A DNA stretch of 7,018 nucleotides from an uncultured Persicitalea sp. Its GTDB lineage: Bacteria; Bacteroidota; Bacteroidia; Cytophagales; Spirosomataceae. The stretch spans positions 1-7,018 of the forward strand of contig CATMVR010000258.1 in NCBI GenBank assembly GCA_950075905.1, read 5' to 3'. Both the position numbers and the translations under genes were made by a program. The notes beneath the pieces are model-generated. The model ran no database searches. It was not told the origin of the DNA and saw only the letters and a program-made list of their open reading frames with translations. Below are positions 1-6,050 of this stretch, piece after piece; positions within the stretch are counted from its first letter, which is position 1, and each line of letters begins with the position of its first letter.

Positions 1-208
1 TGAGCAGGTAGCCTCTCTGCCCGGCTTCGCCGTCTTTCAGGGCCAGCATCAGGGTATTGAGCTCGTCGATCACCTGATTGGTATGGGTGACCAGCTCTGC
101 GCTGCTGAGTAAGTTTCGGATACTGACATAGGACGCCACGGAGCTGACAGTCAGCAGGAGCAGAGAGATGCCATAGCCAAGCAACAGGTTGCGTTTGAAG
201 GTTTTCAT
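1..208 (-). CDS. CHASE3-domain membrane sensor (probable histidine kinase), N-terminal fragment
   Basis: Only the first 69 codons are present; the gene runs off the left edge. The protein starts MKTFKRNLLLGYG, a short basic N-terminus followed by a hydrophobic membrane segment at about residues 8-28. The following segment contains VTHTNQVIDELNTL (about 46-59) and DGEAGQRGYLL at the end. HT-x-x-VI followed by E-x-GQRGYLL is the signature of the extracytoplasmic CHASE3 sensor domain, which usually sits at the N-terminus of histidine kinases or diguanylate cyclases. The catalytic part lies outside the window, so 'kinase' is inferred from the family and the neighbour. The start ATG lies 8 bp after the stop of the upstream receiver/kinase gene, so the two are almost certainly co-transcribed. 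The signal sensed cannot be read from this fragment. Confidence 0.8.
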   Translation of the reverse strand, partial: MKTFKRNLLLGYGISLLLLTVSSVASYVSIRNLLSSAELVTHTNQVIDELNTLMLALKDGEAGQRGYLL

Positions 209-216
209 GGGGGAAG

Positions 217-1482
217 TCAGGCAGGTTTTTCTGCTGGAACAAAGATTTTGGGTTGTTGAACGGGGAGTAGTATGTGAAAAGTACTGCCTTCATCCATTTT
301 GCTTTTAGCACTAATCAGGCCATTGTGTTTTTCTACGATCTTTTTCACGATGGCGAGCCCGATACCCGTGCCTTCGTATTCGTGCTGAGTATGGAGGCGC
401 TGAAAAATAGCAAAAATTTTGCTGAGGTACATTTCATCAAAGCCAATTCCCCGGTCCTCGATGCTGATCCGGACGTAGTTGCCCGTGGCTTTCAGCGGCG
501 CCGTGCAGGATTTTTCCTGCACAAATCCGCCGCTGATGGTGATGACCGGTGGTATATCTTTCTTCGAAAATTTCAGGGCGTTGCTGATGAGATTTTGAAA
601 TACCTGCCGGATCTGACCAGGAACGGCCTCTATGGAGGGCAACACCCCGGCCTCGATGAGGGCGTTTTTTTCGGCAATGGCAATTTCCAGATTTAGCAGG
701 GTACTTTGCAGCAACTCGTTGAGATCAACCATTTCAAAGTAAGAGTGGGCCGACAGCTTGGAATAGTTGAGCAGATCATTGATCAGATTGCGCATACGCT
801 CGGCGGAGGCGTTTATTTTCCGGAGCAGCTCCACACTGTCTTTGTGCTGTGTCAGGTGCCTGGATTCCAGTATAGTGCCGAAGGTGATAATTTTTCGCAG
901 TGGCTCCTGCAGGTCAGGGGAGGCGAGGGAGGCAAACTGGGCCAGTTCGGTATTGCGGACTTCGAGGTCGAGATTCGCTTTCAGCAGCTCCTGGGTGCGG
1001 TCTTTTACCCTTTCTTCCAGCAGGGCGTTCAGGTCTTCTACGGCCAGTTGGGCTTTTTTTCGCCGGTCTACTTCATCTTTCAGAGCCCGCTGAGCCTTCT
1101 GCAGCTGCCGGGTCTGATCGCTCAGCCGGCAGAAGGTTTTTACTTTCAATAGCAGCAAATCAGGATCAAAGGGCTTGGTGATATAATCTACCCCGCCAGA
1201 TTCATACCCTCTGGTAATAAAGCGCTTGTCGACATTGACAGCCGACAGGAAGAGGATGGGAATATCCCGGGTTTTACTGTATCCCGTAATAGTTTCGGCT
1301 AATTCATAGCCATCCATACCGGGCATCTGCACATCCAGGATAATCAGGTTATACTCTTTTTTTAGTATTTTAAACAGCGCTTCCTCGCCGGAAGCGGCCG
1401 TATCTACCTCGTAGGCATTTACCTGAAGGAGCGTTCTGAGCGAAAATAAATTCTCCTGTTTGTCGTCAACAATAAGGATCAT
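217..1482 (-). CDS. Receiver-histidine kinase hybrid (421 aa) with a degenerate H-box
   Basis: Two-component signalling protein, with no membrane segment seen, so probably cytoplasmic. Residues 1-120 form a receiver domain: acidic pair D6/D7, phospho-acceptor D50 in LIILDVQMPGMDG, S80 and K103 (TKPFDP). A charged, heptad-like coiled coil follows (about 121-185), then a HisKA-type dimerisation region and an HATPase domain. The N-box (QNLISNALKFSK, ~296-307), G1 (EDRGIGFD, 342-349), F-box (IFAIFQRLH, 356-364) and G2 (GTGIGLAIVKKIV, 371-383) all look intact. The oddity is the H-box, which reads ASPDLQEPLRKI where the family has ASHDLQEPLRKI. Codon 189 is CCT (Pro), so the autophosphorylated His is missing. 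If real, the protein cannot pass phosphate by the usual route and may act as an allosteric partner of the downstream CHASE3 sensor. A one-base sequencing error could give the same result. The start at the MILIVDD receiver strand leaves no room for an earlier domain. Confidence 0.92.
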   Translation of the reverse strand: MILIVDDKQENLFSLRTLLQVNAYEVDTAASGEEALFKILKKEYNLIILDVQMPGMDGYELAETITGYSKTRDIPILFLSAVNVDKRFITRGYESGGVDYITKPFDPDLLLLKVKTFCRLSDQTRQLQKAQRALKDEVDRRKKAQLAVEDLNALLEERVKDRTQELLKANLDLEVRNTELAQFASLASPDLQEPLRKIITFGTILESRHLTQHKDSVELLRKINASAERMRNLINDLLNYSKLSAHSYFEMVDLNELLQSTLLNLEIAIAEKNALIEAGVLPSIEAVPGQIRQVFQNLISNALKFSKKDIPPVITISGGFVQEKSCTAPLKATGNYVRISIEDRGIGFDEMYLSKIFAIFQRLHTQHEYEGTGIGLAIVKKIVEKHNGLISAKSKMDEGSTFHILLPVQQPKIFVPAEKPA

Positions 1483-1506
1483 GCGTATAGATTGAAAACC
1501 ATCTTG

Positions 1507-1539
1507 TTGGCAGGCCGGTAGGCTCCTTTTGTATTTTTG
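1507..1539 (+). promoter_or_regulatory. Candidate Bacteroidota sigma-A promoter for lldP
   Basis: TTG (1507-1509) is followed after 22 nt by TATTTTTG (1532-1539), an exact match to the Bacteroidota -7 consensus TAnnTTTG. Reported -33 to -7 spacing in the phylum is variable and includes this length. Transcription would start near 1546, giving a leader of about 265 nt before lldP. This is a consensus match only, in an AT-rich region where chance matches are likely. Confidence 0.3.
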
Positions 1540-1585
1540 AGTTAACCGAGCACTGCTTTTATTATTTGTCTATTCTGGGAGCCTA
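1519..1585. repeat. 8-bp spaced inverted repeat upstream of lldP
   Basis: TAGGCTCC (1519-1526) is perfectly complementary to GGAGCCTA (1578-1585), with 51 nt between the arms. The right arm overlaps the left half of the compact palindrome at 1581-1595, so in RNA only one of the two hairpins could form at a time. The left arm overlaps the candidate promoter. A transcript starting near 1546 would lack this arm, which weakens a role in attenuation from that promoter. Confidence 0.5.
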
Positions 1586-1595
1586 TCGTATAGGC
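1581..1595. repeat. Palindrome GCCTATCGTATAGGC, possible operator or hairpin
   Basis: Perfect 6-bp arms (GCCTAT / ATAGGC) flank a 3-nt centre (CGT). The symmetry stops sharply outside the arms. It lies about 217 bp upstream of lldP and about 100 bp upstream of the divergent kinase gene, where a dimeric repressor or activator site could sit. No regulator gene of the LldR/LutR type is visible in the window to pair with it. It could equally be a small RNA hairpin. Confidence 0.45.
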
Positions 1596-1811
1596 AGAGG
1601 AGGTTTTCGGCTTACAAGGTAAGAAATTTTCGGAGCATCTGCACCGCCAGGTCAAAGCCCCGGAGTATCTCCCATTCCGCATAAAAAATCAGGAAATAAA
1701 ATTAGACAGGTAAATTTATCCCCTGGTATTCTTTTCCCAATAAAAAATAGTGTTTTTGCCATGATTTGGCCCGGAAGCTTACCCTAACCTAAACCCCAAA
1801 GGCAACACTTT

Positions 1812-3581
1812 ATGAGCTGGCAACAGGTAATTGATCCTTTCAACAACATAGTCCTGTCGGCCCTGCTGGCGGTTGTTCCTATCCTTTTTATTTTCTGGGC
1901 GCTGATCATCTGGAAAATGAAGGGTTATAAAGCTAGTCTGATTGCCACCGGGCTGGCTATCCTCATTGCCATTTTGGCCTACGGCATGCCCGTACAGCTG
2001 GCGGTACTTTCTACGGTGAATGGGGCCCTGTATGGACTGTTTCCCATCTGCTGGATCATCATCACGGCCGTTTTTCTGTTCAATATTACCGTCCGAAGCG
2101 GGCAGTTTGAAGTTATCAAACACTACATGGCCTCCATCACCTCCGATCGGAGGCTGCAGGCGCTACTAATCGCCTTTGCGTTTGGTTCATTCCTGGAAGG
2201 CATGGCGGGCTTTGGGGCACCGGTGGCCATTACGGCAGCCCTGCTGGTTGGATTAGGCTTCAATCCGCTGTACGCCGCCGGAATCTGCCTGATTGCCAAT
2301 ACCGCCCCGGTAGCCTTTGGCTCCGTGGGTATACCCATTACGGTAGCCTCGCAGGTAACGTCCATCCCCGAGCTGGCTATTTCGCAGATGGTCGGGCGCA
2401 CGCTCCCGATTCTTTCGGTTTTTCTGCCATTCTATCTGGTGATGATCATGGCGGGATTCCGCAAAACCCGCGAGGTATGGCCAGCCATTGTGGTAGCAGG
2501 GGTTTCGTTTGCTTTTTTGCAGTGGTTTTCGTCCAATTTCCTGGGCCCGGCGCTGCCGGATGTTATAGCGGGTATCGGATCAATCGTGAGTTTGATTTTG
2601 TTGCTAAAATTCTGGAAGCCCCAAAGCACCTGGCGTTTTCCCCGTGAGCCCGAGCCGACGATCAATACGGACATAAGCTATACACCCGGCCAGATTATCC
2701 GGGCCTGGTCGCCGTTTATTTTGCTGACCATCGTCATCATCGCCTGGGGCCTGAAGCCGATCAAGGAGGTATTCAACGCGGTGGGACAGGTACAGTTTGC
2801 GTTTCCGGGTCTGCACAATGTCATCCTGGATACCAGTGGCAACGCCTTACCCCACCTGTTCAAATTCAACTACCTGTCGGCAACGGGCACGGCCATTTTA
2901 CTATCGGCGCTAATCTCCATCCCGCTTGTCGGGCTCAGCTACCGCGAGGCGTCTAAGGTATTTGTACAAACGATCAAGCAACTGACCTTTCCGATCATCA
3001 CCATCGCCGCCGTGCTGGGCTTTGCCTATATCGTGAATGACTCAGGCATCAGCATTACCATGGCCGAAGCCCTGGCCAACACGGGGGTTTTGTTTCCCTT
3101 CTTTTCGCCGATGCTGGGTTGGCTGGGAGTATTCATTACGGGCTCAGACACCTCGGCCAATGCGTTGTTTGGCAAATTGCAGGCCACCACCGCCACCTCC
3201 ATTGGCGTAGACCCGGTCGTGACGGTTTCGGCCAATGTATCGGGCGGCGTAATCGGCAAAATGATTTCGCCGCAGTCCATCGCCGTGGCTGCCGCCGCGG
3301 GCGATCTGGTCGGAAAAGAATCGGAGCTGTTCCGGTTTACGGTCAAGCACAGTTTCTACATGCTCATGGCCATCTGCTGCATCGTCCTGGCGCAGGCCTA
3401 CCTGGTCAGCTGGATCATCCCTGGCTACCAGATGATTGTAGCCGGTGCCACCTCGGTAGTCCCTGATTTTACGACGGGCTATGTGTATCTGATGATTCTG
3501 GCTACGGTGCTGGTGGCTTTTGTGGCTAGCATCAAGGTCATCAATAGAAAGAAAGTAGTTCCCGGAATTTTAGGGGATTAG
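1812..3581 (+). CDS. lldP: L-lactate permease (LctP/LldP family), 589 aa
   Basis: Inner-membrane transporter that imports L-lactate, probably with protons; the family also carries D-lactate and glycolate. Sequence blocks shared with E. coli LldP run along the whole length: an N-terminal SWQQ-x-x-DPFNNI-like start, LEGMAGFGAPVAITAALLVG (about 128-147), ANTAPVAFGSVGIPI (162-176), FKFNYLSATGTAIL (350-363), LGWLGVFITGSDTSANALFG (435-454) and GKMISPQSIA (482-491) followed by GKESELFRFTVKHS (501-514). Many hydrophobic helices cover the chain. The start is supported by its alignment with the E. coli N-terminus and a weak AAAGG 9 nt upstream. It is longer than the ~551-aa E. coli protein because of about 50 extra C-terminal residues with one more hydrophobic segment (~557-577). 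The neighbouring lutABC genes make lactate the likely substrate. Confidence 0.95.
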   Translation: MSWQQVIDPFNNIVLSALLAVVPILFIFWALIIWKMKGYKASLIATGLAILIAILAYGMPVQLAVLSTVNGALYGLFPICWIIITAVFLFNITVRSGQFEVIKHYMASITSDRRLQALLIAFAFGSFLEGMAGFGAPVAITAALLVGLGFNPLYAAGICLIANTAPVAFGSVGIPITVASQVTSIPELAISQMVGRTLPILSVFLPFYLVMIMAGFRKTREVWPAIVVAGVSFAFLQWFSSNFLGPALPDVIAGIGSIVSLILLLKFWKPQSTWRFPREPEPTINTDISYTPGQIIRAWSPFILLTIVIIAWGLKPIKEVFNAVGQVQFAFPGLHNVILDTSGNALPHLFKFNYLSATGTAILLSALISIPLVGLSYREASKVFVQTIKQLTFPIITIAAVLGFAYIVNDSGISITMAEALANTGVLFPFFSPMLGWLGVFITGSDTSANALFGKLQATTATSIGVDPVVTVSANVSGGVIGKMISPQSIAVAAAAGDLVGKESELFRFTVKHSFYMLMAICCIVLAQAYLVSWIIPGYQMIVAGATSVVPDFTTGYVYLMILATVLVAFVASIKVINRKKVVPGILGD

Positions 3582-3607
3582 ATGTAGCTTATCGCTTAAT
3601 TTTTTTC

Positions 3608-3665
3608 ACCGCAAAGTCGCTAAGACACGAAGAAAAAATTCCTTGCGCCCTTGCGTCATAGCGGT
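3608..3665. repeat. Imperfect palindromic intergenic repeat between lldP and lutA
   Basis: The left arm (3608-3632, starting ACCGCAAAGTCGCTAAGA) and right arm (3641-3665, ending GCGTCATAGCGGT) are complementary at 16 of 25 positions, with an 8-nt AT-rich centre. Complementarity is strongest at the outer ends (ACCGC/GCGGT) and at GCGAC/GCGTC. The wording 'ACCGCAAAG-cGC-aAGAcgCGAAG...CTTGCG...GCGGT' resembles a dispersed intergenic repeat I recall from several environmental bacterial genomes, including Bacteroidota; that is memory and was not searched. It may be a REP-like element or the remnant of a small mobile element. It occupies about half of the 124-bp gap between lldP and lutA. Confidence 0.6.
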
Positions 3666-3677
3666 TCAGTAATTTTG
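3651..3677 (+). promoter_or_regulatory. Candidate internal promoter for lutABC
   Basis: TAATTTTG (3670-3677) matches the -7 consensus TAnnTTTG exactly, and a TTG (3651-3653) lies 16 nt upstream, slightly short for the phylum. Transcription would start near 3684, about 22 nt before the lutA ATG. The -33 part falls inside the right arm of the palindromic repeat, so the repeat may contribute to the promoter. No Shine-Dalgarno sequence precedes lutA. Sequence match only. Confidence 0.35.
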
Positions 3678-3705
3678 ATTTCGAATAAAAGAAACCAACC
3701 TAAAA

Positions 3706-4443
3706 ATGAACGTCGGACTATTCATTCCTTGCTACGTCAATCAGTTTTATCCCAATGCCGCGCGGGCGACGCTGGAATTGCTGCGAAAATCGGGCGTCAA
3801 CGTGGGGTACCCTACGCGGCAAATCTGCTGTGGGCAACCCATGGCCAACTCGGGCTTTGAGCACCTGGCGCAGGATTGCAATAATACCTTTATCGACAAC
3901 TTTGCGGAGTTTGATTACATCGTGGGGCCGTCGGCGAGTTGCATCCTGCACCTCAAAGACCACCTGCATTCGGATACGCAGGAGGCAAAAGCGACCGAAA
4001 TTCGCGGAAAGCTGTACGAACTGGTGGAGTTCCTGACGGACGGGCTGAAAATAGAATCGCTCAACGCAACCTTCCCCCACAAGGAAGGTCTTCACCACAG
4101 CTGCCACGGCCTGCGCGGACTGCACCTGGCGCAGATGAGCGAGCTCAATGCACCCCCCTTTTCAAAACCGGAAAAACTGCTGGGAATGGTAAAAGATCTC
4201 GAACAGGTTAGGCTGGGTCGCTGCGACGAGTGCTGCGGGTTTGGTGGCGTGTTCTCGGTTTCGGAAGAAGCCGTATCCGTGAAAATGGGCAAAGACCGCG
4301 TGCGGGACCATACCCGCAGCGGGGCCGAGTACATCACCTCTTCGGATCTGTCGTGCCTGATGCACATGGAGGGTATTCTGCACCGCAATAAGAGCAACGT
4401 AAAAGTGATTCATATTTCAGAAATTCTAAACGCAAGTATTTAG
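3706..4443 (+). CDS. lutA: L-lactate dehydrogenase complex, cysteine-rich Fe-S subunit LutA (LldE), 245 aa
   Basis: Subunit of the three-part LutABC enzyme that oxidises L-lactate to pyruvate without the flavin LldD enzyme. It has two cysteine-rich (CCG-type) domains, as in heterodisulfide reductase subunits. The first has C9 (FIPCYVNQFYP), C41-C42-G (ICCGQPMANSG) and C79 (GPSASC). The second has C133 (HHSCHGLRGL), C173, C176-C177-G (RCDECCGFGGVFSV) and C217 (SSDLSC). These cysteines are the expected iron-sulfur ligands. The end (VKVIHISEIL) also fits the family, and 245 aa is close to the usual ~240. There is no membrane segment, so it is cytoplasmic or loosely membrane-associated. It follows lldP by 124 bp and precedes lutB by 86 bp on the same strand. 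The start is placed at the first Met of MNVGLFIPCY, matching the family N-terminus. Confidence 0.95.
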   Translation: MNVGLFIPCYVNQFYPNAARATLELLRKSGVNVGYPTRQICCGQPMANSGFEHLAQDCNNTFIDNFAEFDYIVGPSASCILHLKDHLHSDTQEAKATEIRGKLYELVEFLTDGLKIESLNATFPHKEGLHHSCHGLRGLHLAQMSELNAPPFSKPEKLLGMVKDLEQVRLGRCDECCGFGGVFSVSEEAVSVKMGKDRVRDHTRSGAEYITSSDLSCLMHMEGILHRNKSNVKVIHISEILNASI

Positions 4444-4447
4444 TGGA

Positions 4448-4518
4448 TAGGTTATTAGGTAATAGGTTATTAGCTCAGCAAATACCTAAAACCTAACAAC
4501 CTATTGCCTAACTACCTA
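4448..4518. repeat. 28-bp imperfect inverted repeat of TAGGTTAT-like units between lutA and lutB
   Basis: The left arm (4448-4475) is built from TAGGTTAT / TAGGTAA / TAGGTTAT units. The right arm (4491-4518) is built from ACCTAAC / AACCTAT / GCCTAAC / ACCTA units. The arms are complementary at 23 of 28 positions around a 15-nt loop, and further ACCTAA units continue to the lutB ATG at 4530. It fills most of the 86-bp spacer. In RNA it could form a long AU-rich hairpin between the two cistrons. No U-run follows, so it does not look like an intrinsic terminator. Confidence 0.75.
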
Positions 4519-4529
4519 AAAACCTAACT

Positions 4530-5912
4530 ATGAGCTACCAGACTACTACCAAAGACCACGCCGCCCTGGCCGAAGCCTTCATCAAAGACGAGGAACGGGT
4601 AGACTGGCACGATGGAGCTTTATGGTACATCCGCGAAAAGCGCGACATCGCTTCCAAGGGGATTCCCGAGTGGGAGGAATTGCGTGAAGCCGCGTCTCAG
4701 ATCAAAAGCAACGTTATTTCTAATCTGCACGACTACCTGCTGCAATTTGAAGCCAACTTGAAAAAGAACGGCATCGTGGTGCATTGGGCGGATACGCCGC
4801 AGGAGCATAACGAAATTGTGTACGCCATTCTGAAAGCCAAAGAGATCAATCAGATGGTGAAAAGTAAGTCCATGCTGACCGAAGAATGCGGCCTGAACGA
4901 GTACCTGGAAGAGCGCGGCATTGGCGTGATCAACTCCGATTTGGGCGAGTACATTCAGCAGATCGACAACGAGCCGCCGAGCCACATAGTGCTGCCTTGT
5001 ATTCATAAGCGCAAGGAAGAAATTGGCGAGCTGTTTCACGAGCACCTGGGCACCGAAAAAGGCTTATCGGATCCCACCAAGCTGACGCGGGTGGCCCGTA
5101 AGCCCCTGCGTAATGTCTTCATGCCCCGCCGCGCCGCCCTGACGGGTGTCAACTTCGCCGTAGCCGAAACCGGCGAATACGTGGTATGTACCAACGAGGG
5201 CAACGCCGACATGGGCGCGCACTTGTCGGAAGTGCAGATTGCCTCCATGGGGCTGGAAAAGATTATTCCGCAGAAAAAGCACCTGGGTATTTTTCTGCGC
5301 CTGCTGGCCCGAAGCGCCACCGGACAGCCCATTACGATTTATTCGAGCCACTTCAAAAAGCCACGCGAAGGGCAGGAAATGCACCTGATTCTGGTCAATG
5401 CGGGCCGCACACGGCAACTGGGTCGGCCGGATTTTCAGAACTCGCTCAAATGCATCAAGTGCGGAGCCTGCATGAATACCTGTCCGGTGTACCGCAAAAG
5501 CGGGGGGCTAAGCTACCACAATACCATTTCCGGCCCCATCGGCGCTATTCTGGCTCCGAATCTGGACATGAAGCGCCACGCCGACCTGCCCTTTGCGTCC
5601 ACGCTCTGCGGGTCGTGCTCCAACGTGTGTCCGGTTAAAATCAACATCCACGATCAGCTGTACAAATGGCGGCAGGAAATTGTCAAAGAGGGACACGCAT
5701 CGAGCACCAAGGTGTTCGGGATGAAAGCCATGGCCTGGACCCTGTCTTCGTCCGATAAACTGGATAAAGCGGGTCGGGCCGGGCGGTGGTTTATGCAAAA
5801 CGTACCCTTTGTGGTCAACAATAAACTCAACCCCTGGTACAAGCAACGTGACATGCCCGAGGGACCTAAGGAGACTTTTACGGAGTGGTACCTTAGGACT
5901 AATGGTGATTGA
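4530..5912 (+). CDS. lutB: L-lactate dehydrogenase complex, Fe-S/LUD subunit LutB (LldF), 460 aa
   Basis: Central subunit of LutABC, thought to carry electrons from lactate through iron-sulfur clusters to an unidentified acceptor. An N-terminal LUD domain covers about residues 60-295, with the family block around 204-224 (TGVNFAVAETGEYVV, then NEGN). A ferredoxin-like module follows: C308-x2-C311-x2-C314-x3-C318-P (CIKCGACMNTCPVY) and C360-x2-C363-x3-C367-P (CGSCSNVCPVKI), the usual LutB pattern. The C-terminal part (about 395-460) is the short helical tail ending in KETFTEWYL, also usual for the family. Length is close to the typical 460-475 aa. There is no signal peptide or membrane helix. 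No Shine-Dalgarno is visible; the ATG directly follows the ACCTAA repeat units. It is co-directional with lutA and lutC and probably on the same transcript. Confidence 0.95.
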   Translation: MSYQTTTKDHAALAEAFIKDEERVDWHDGALWYIREKRDIASKGIPEWEELREAASQIKSNVISNLHDYLLQFEANLKKNGIVVHWADTPQEHNEIVYAILKAKEINQMVKSKSMLTEECGLNEYLEERGIGVINSDLGEYIQQIDNEPPSHIVLPCIHKRKEEIGELFHEHLGTEKGLSDPTKLTRVARKPLRNVFMPRRAALTGVNFAVAETGEYVVCTNEGNADMGAHLSEVQIASMGLEKIIPQKKHLGIFLRLLARSATGQPITIYSSHFKKPREGQEMHLILVNAGRTRQLGRPDFQNSLKCIKCGACMNTCPVYRKSGGLSYHNTISGPIGAILAPNLDMKRHADLPFASTLCGSCSNVCPVKINIHDQLYKWRQEIVKEGHASSTKVFGMKAMAWTLSSSDKLDKAGRAGRWFMQNVPFVVNNKLNPWYKQRDMPEGPKETFTEWYLRTNGD

Positions 5913-6050
5913 GAGAATGAGTGAATGATAGAATGAGCCGCCTGCGTTGAATGGTTGAGAGTGTCGCAGCTTAGATACTAATTCATTGATATTCAGGAAA
6001 ATATATGTACGAATGACGAATAACCGATAACAAATAACAATTCACCACTC
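5913..6050. repeat. Short tandem repeat units in the lutB-lutC spacer
   Basis: Starting at the base after the lutB stop, three octamers lie in tandem: GAGAATGA, GTGAATGA and TAGAATGA (5913-5936). Just before lutC there is a heptamer run: GAATGAC, GAATAAC, CGATAAC, AAATAAC and AATTCAC (6011-6045), then CACTC and the ATG. The middle (5937-6010) is non-repetitive and holds nothing I recognise. The two repeat blocks are only weakly complementary, unlike in the neighbouring spacers. No TAnnTTTG promoter match is present, which suits co-transcription of lutC from upstream. Confidence 0.65.

Larger units (their letters stand above)
1483..1811. other. Divergent intergenic region between signalling operon and lactate genes
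   Basis: This is a 329-bp stretch with no credible coding frame. It separates the minus-strand receiver/kinase gene from the plus-strand lldP, so it should hold the promoters of both units. Visible elements are a candidate plus-strand promoter (1507-1539), a spaced 8-bp inverted repeat (1519-1526 with 1578-1585) and a 15-bp palindrome (1581-1595). The 1680-1760 part is AT-rich. For the minus-strand operon I see only a poor -7 candidate (CAAGGTA at 1615-1621, complement TACCTTG). lldP has a weak Shine-Dalgarno-like AAAGG at 1798-1802, 9 nt before its ATG. Confidence 0.7.

Noticed and set aside
274..1152. Long plus-strand open frames opposite the receiver/kinase gene
   Set aside because: They lie wholly antisense to a well-supported two-component gene, have no family motifs, and their composition follows the complementary strand.
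1751..1758. TGTTTTTG as a second -7 promoter element nearer lldP
   Set aside because: It differs from TAnnTTTG in the conserved A, and no TTG lies at a suitable distance upstream.
3119..3466. Overlapping open frames inside the permease gene on both strands
   Set aside because: The lldP frame is continuous and conserved here; the alternatives give low-complexity Arg/Gly/His-rich or Ala/Pro-rich translations typical of shadows in GC-rich coding DNA.
3600..3606. T-run after lldP as an intrinsic terminator
   Set aside because: No stable GC-rich stem directly precedes the Ts; the palindrome lies after them.
3718..4413. Minus-strand open frames opposite lutA
   Set aside because: They are antisense to a gene with all its cysteine motifs and have no recognisable domain or start signal.
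4448..4518. CRISPR-like or attachment-site interpretation of the repeats between lutA and lutB
   Set aside because: The units are 7-8 nt with no spacers of constant length, and there are no cas or integrase genes in the window.
5036..5846. Minus-strand and shifted plus-strand open frames within lutB
   Set aside because: lutB is intact through both iron-sulfur motifs; the cysteine-containing alternative translations do not keep cluster spacing.
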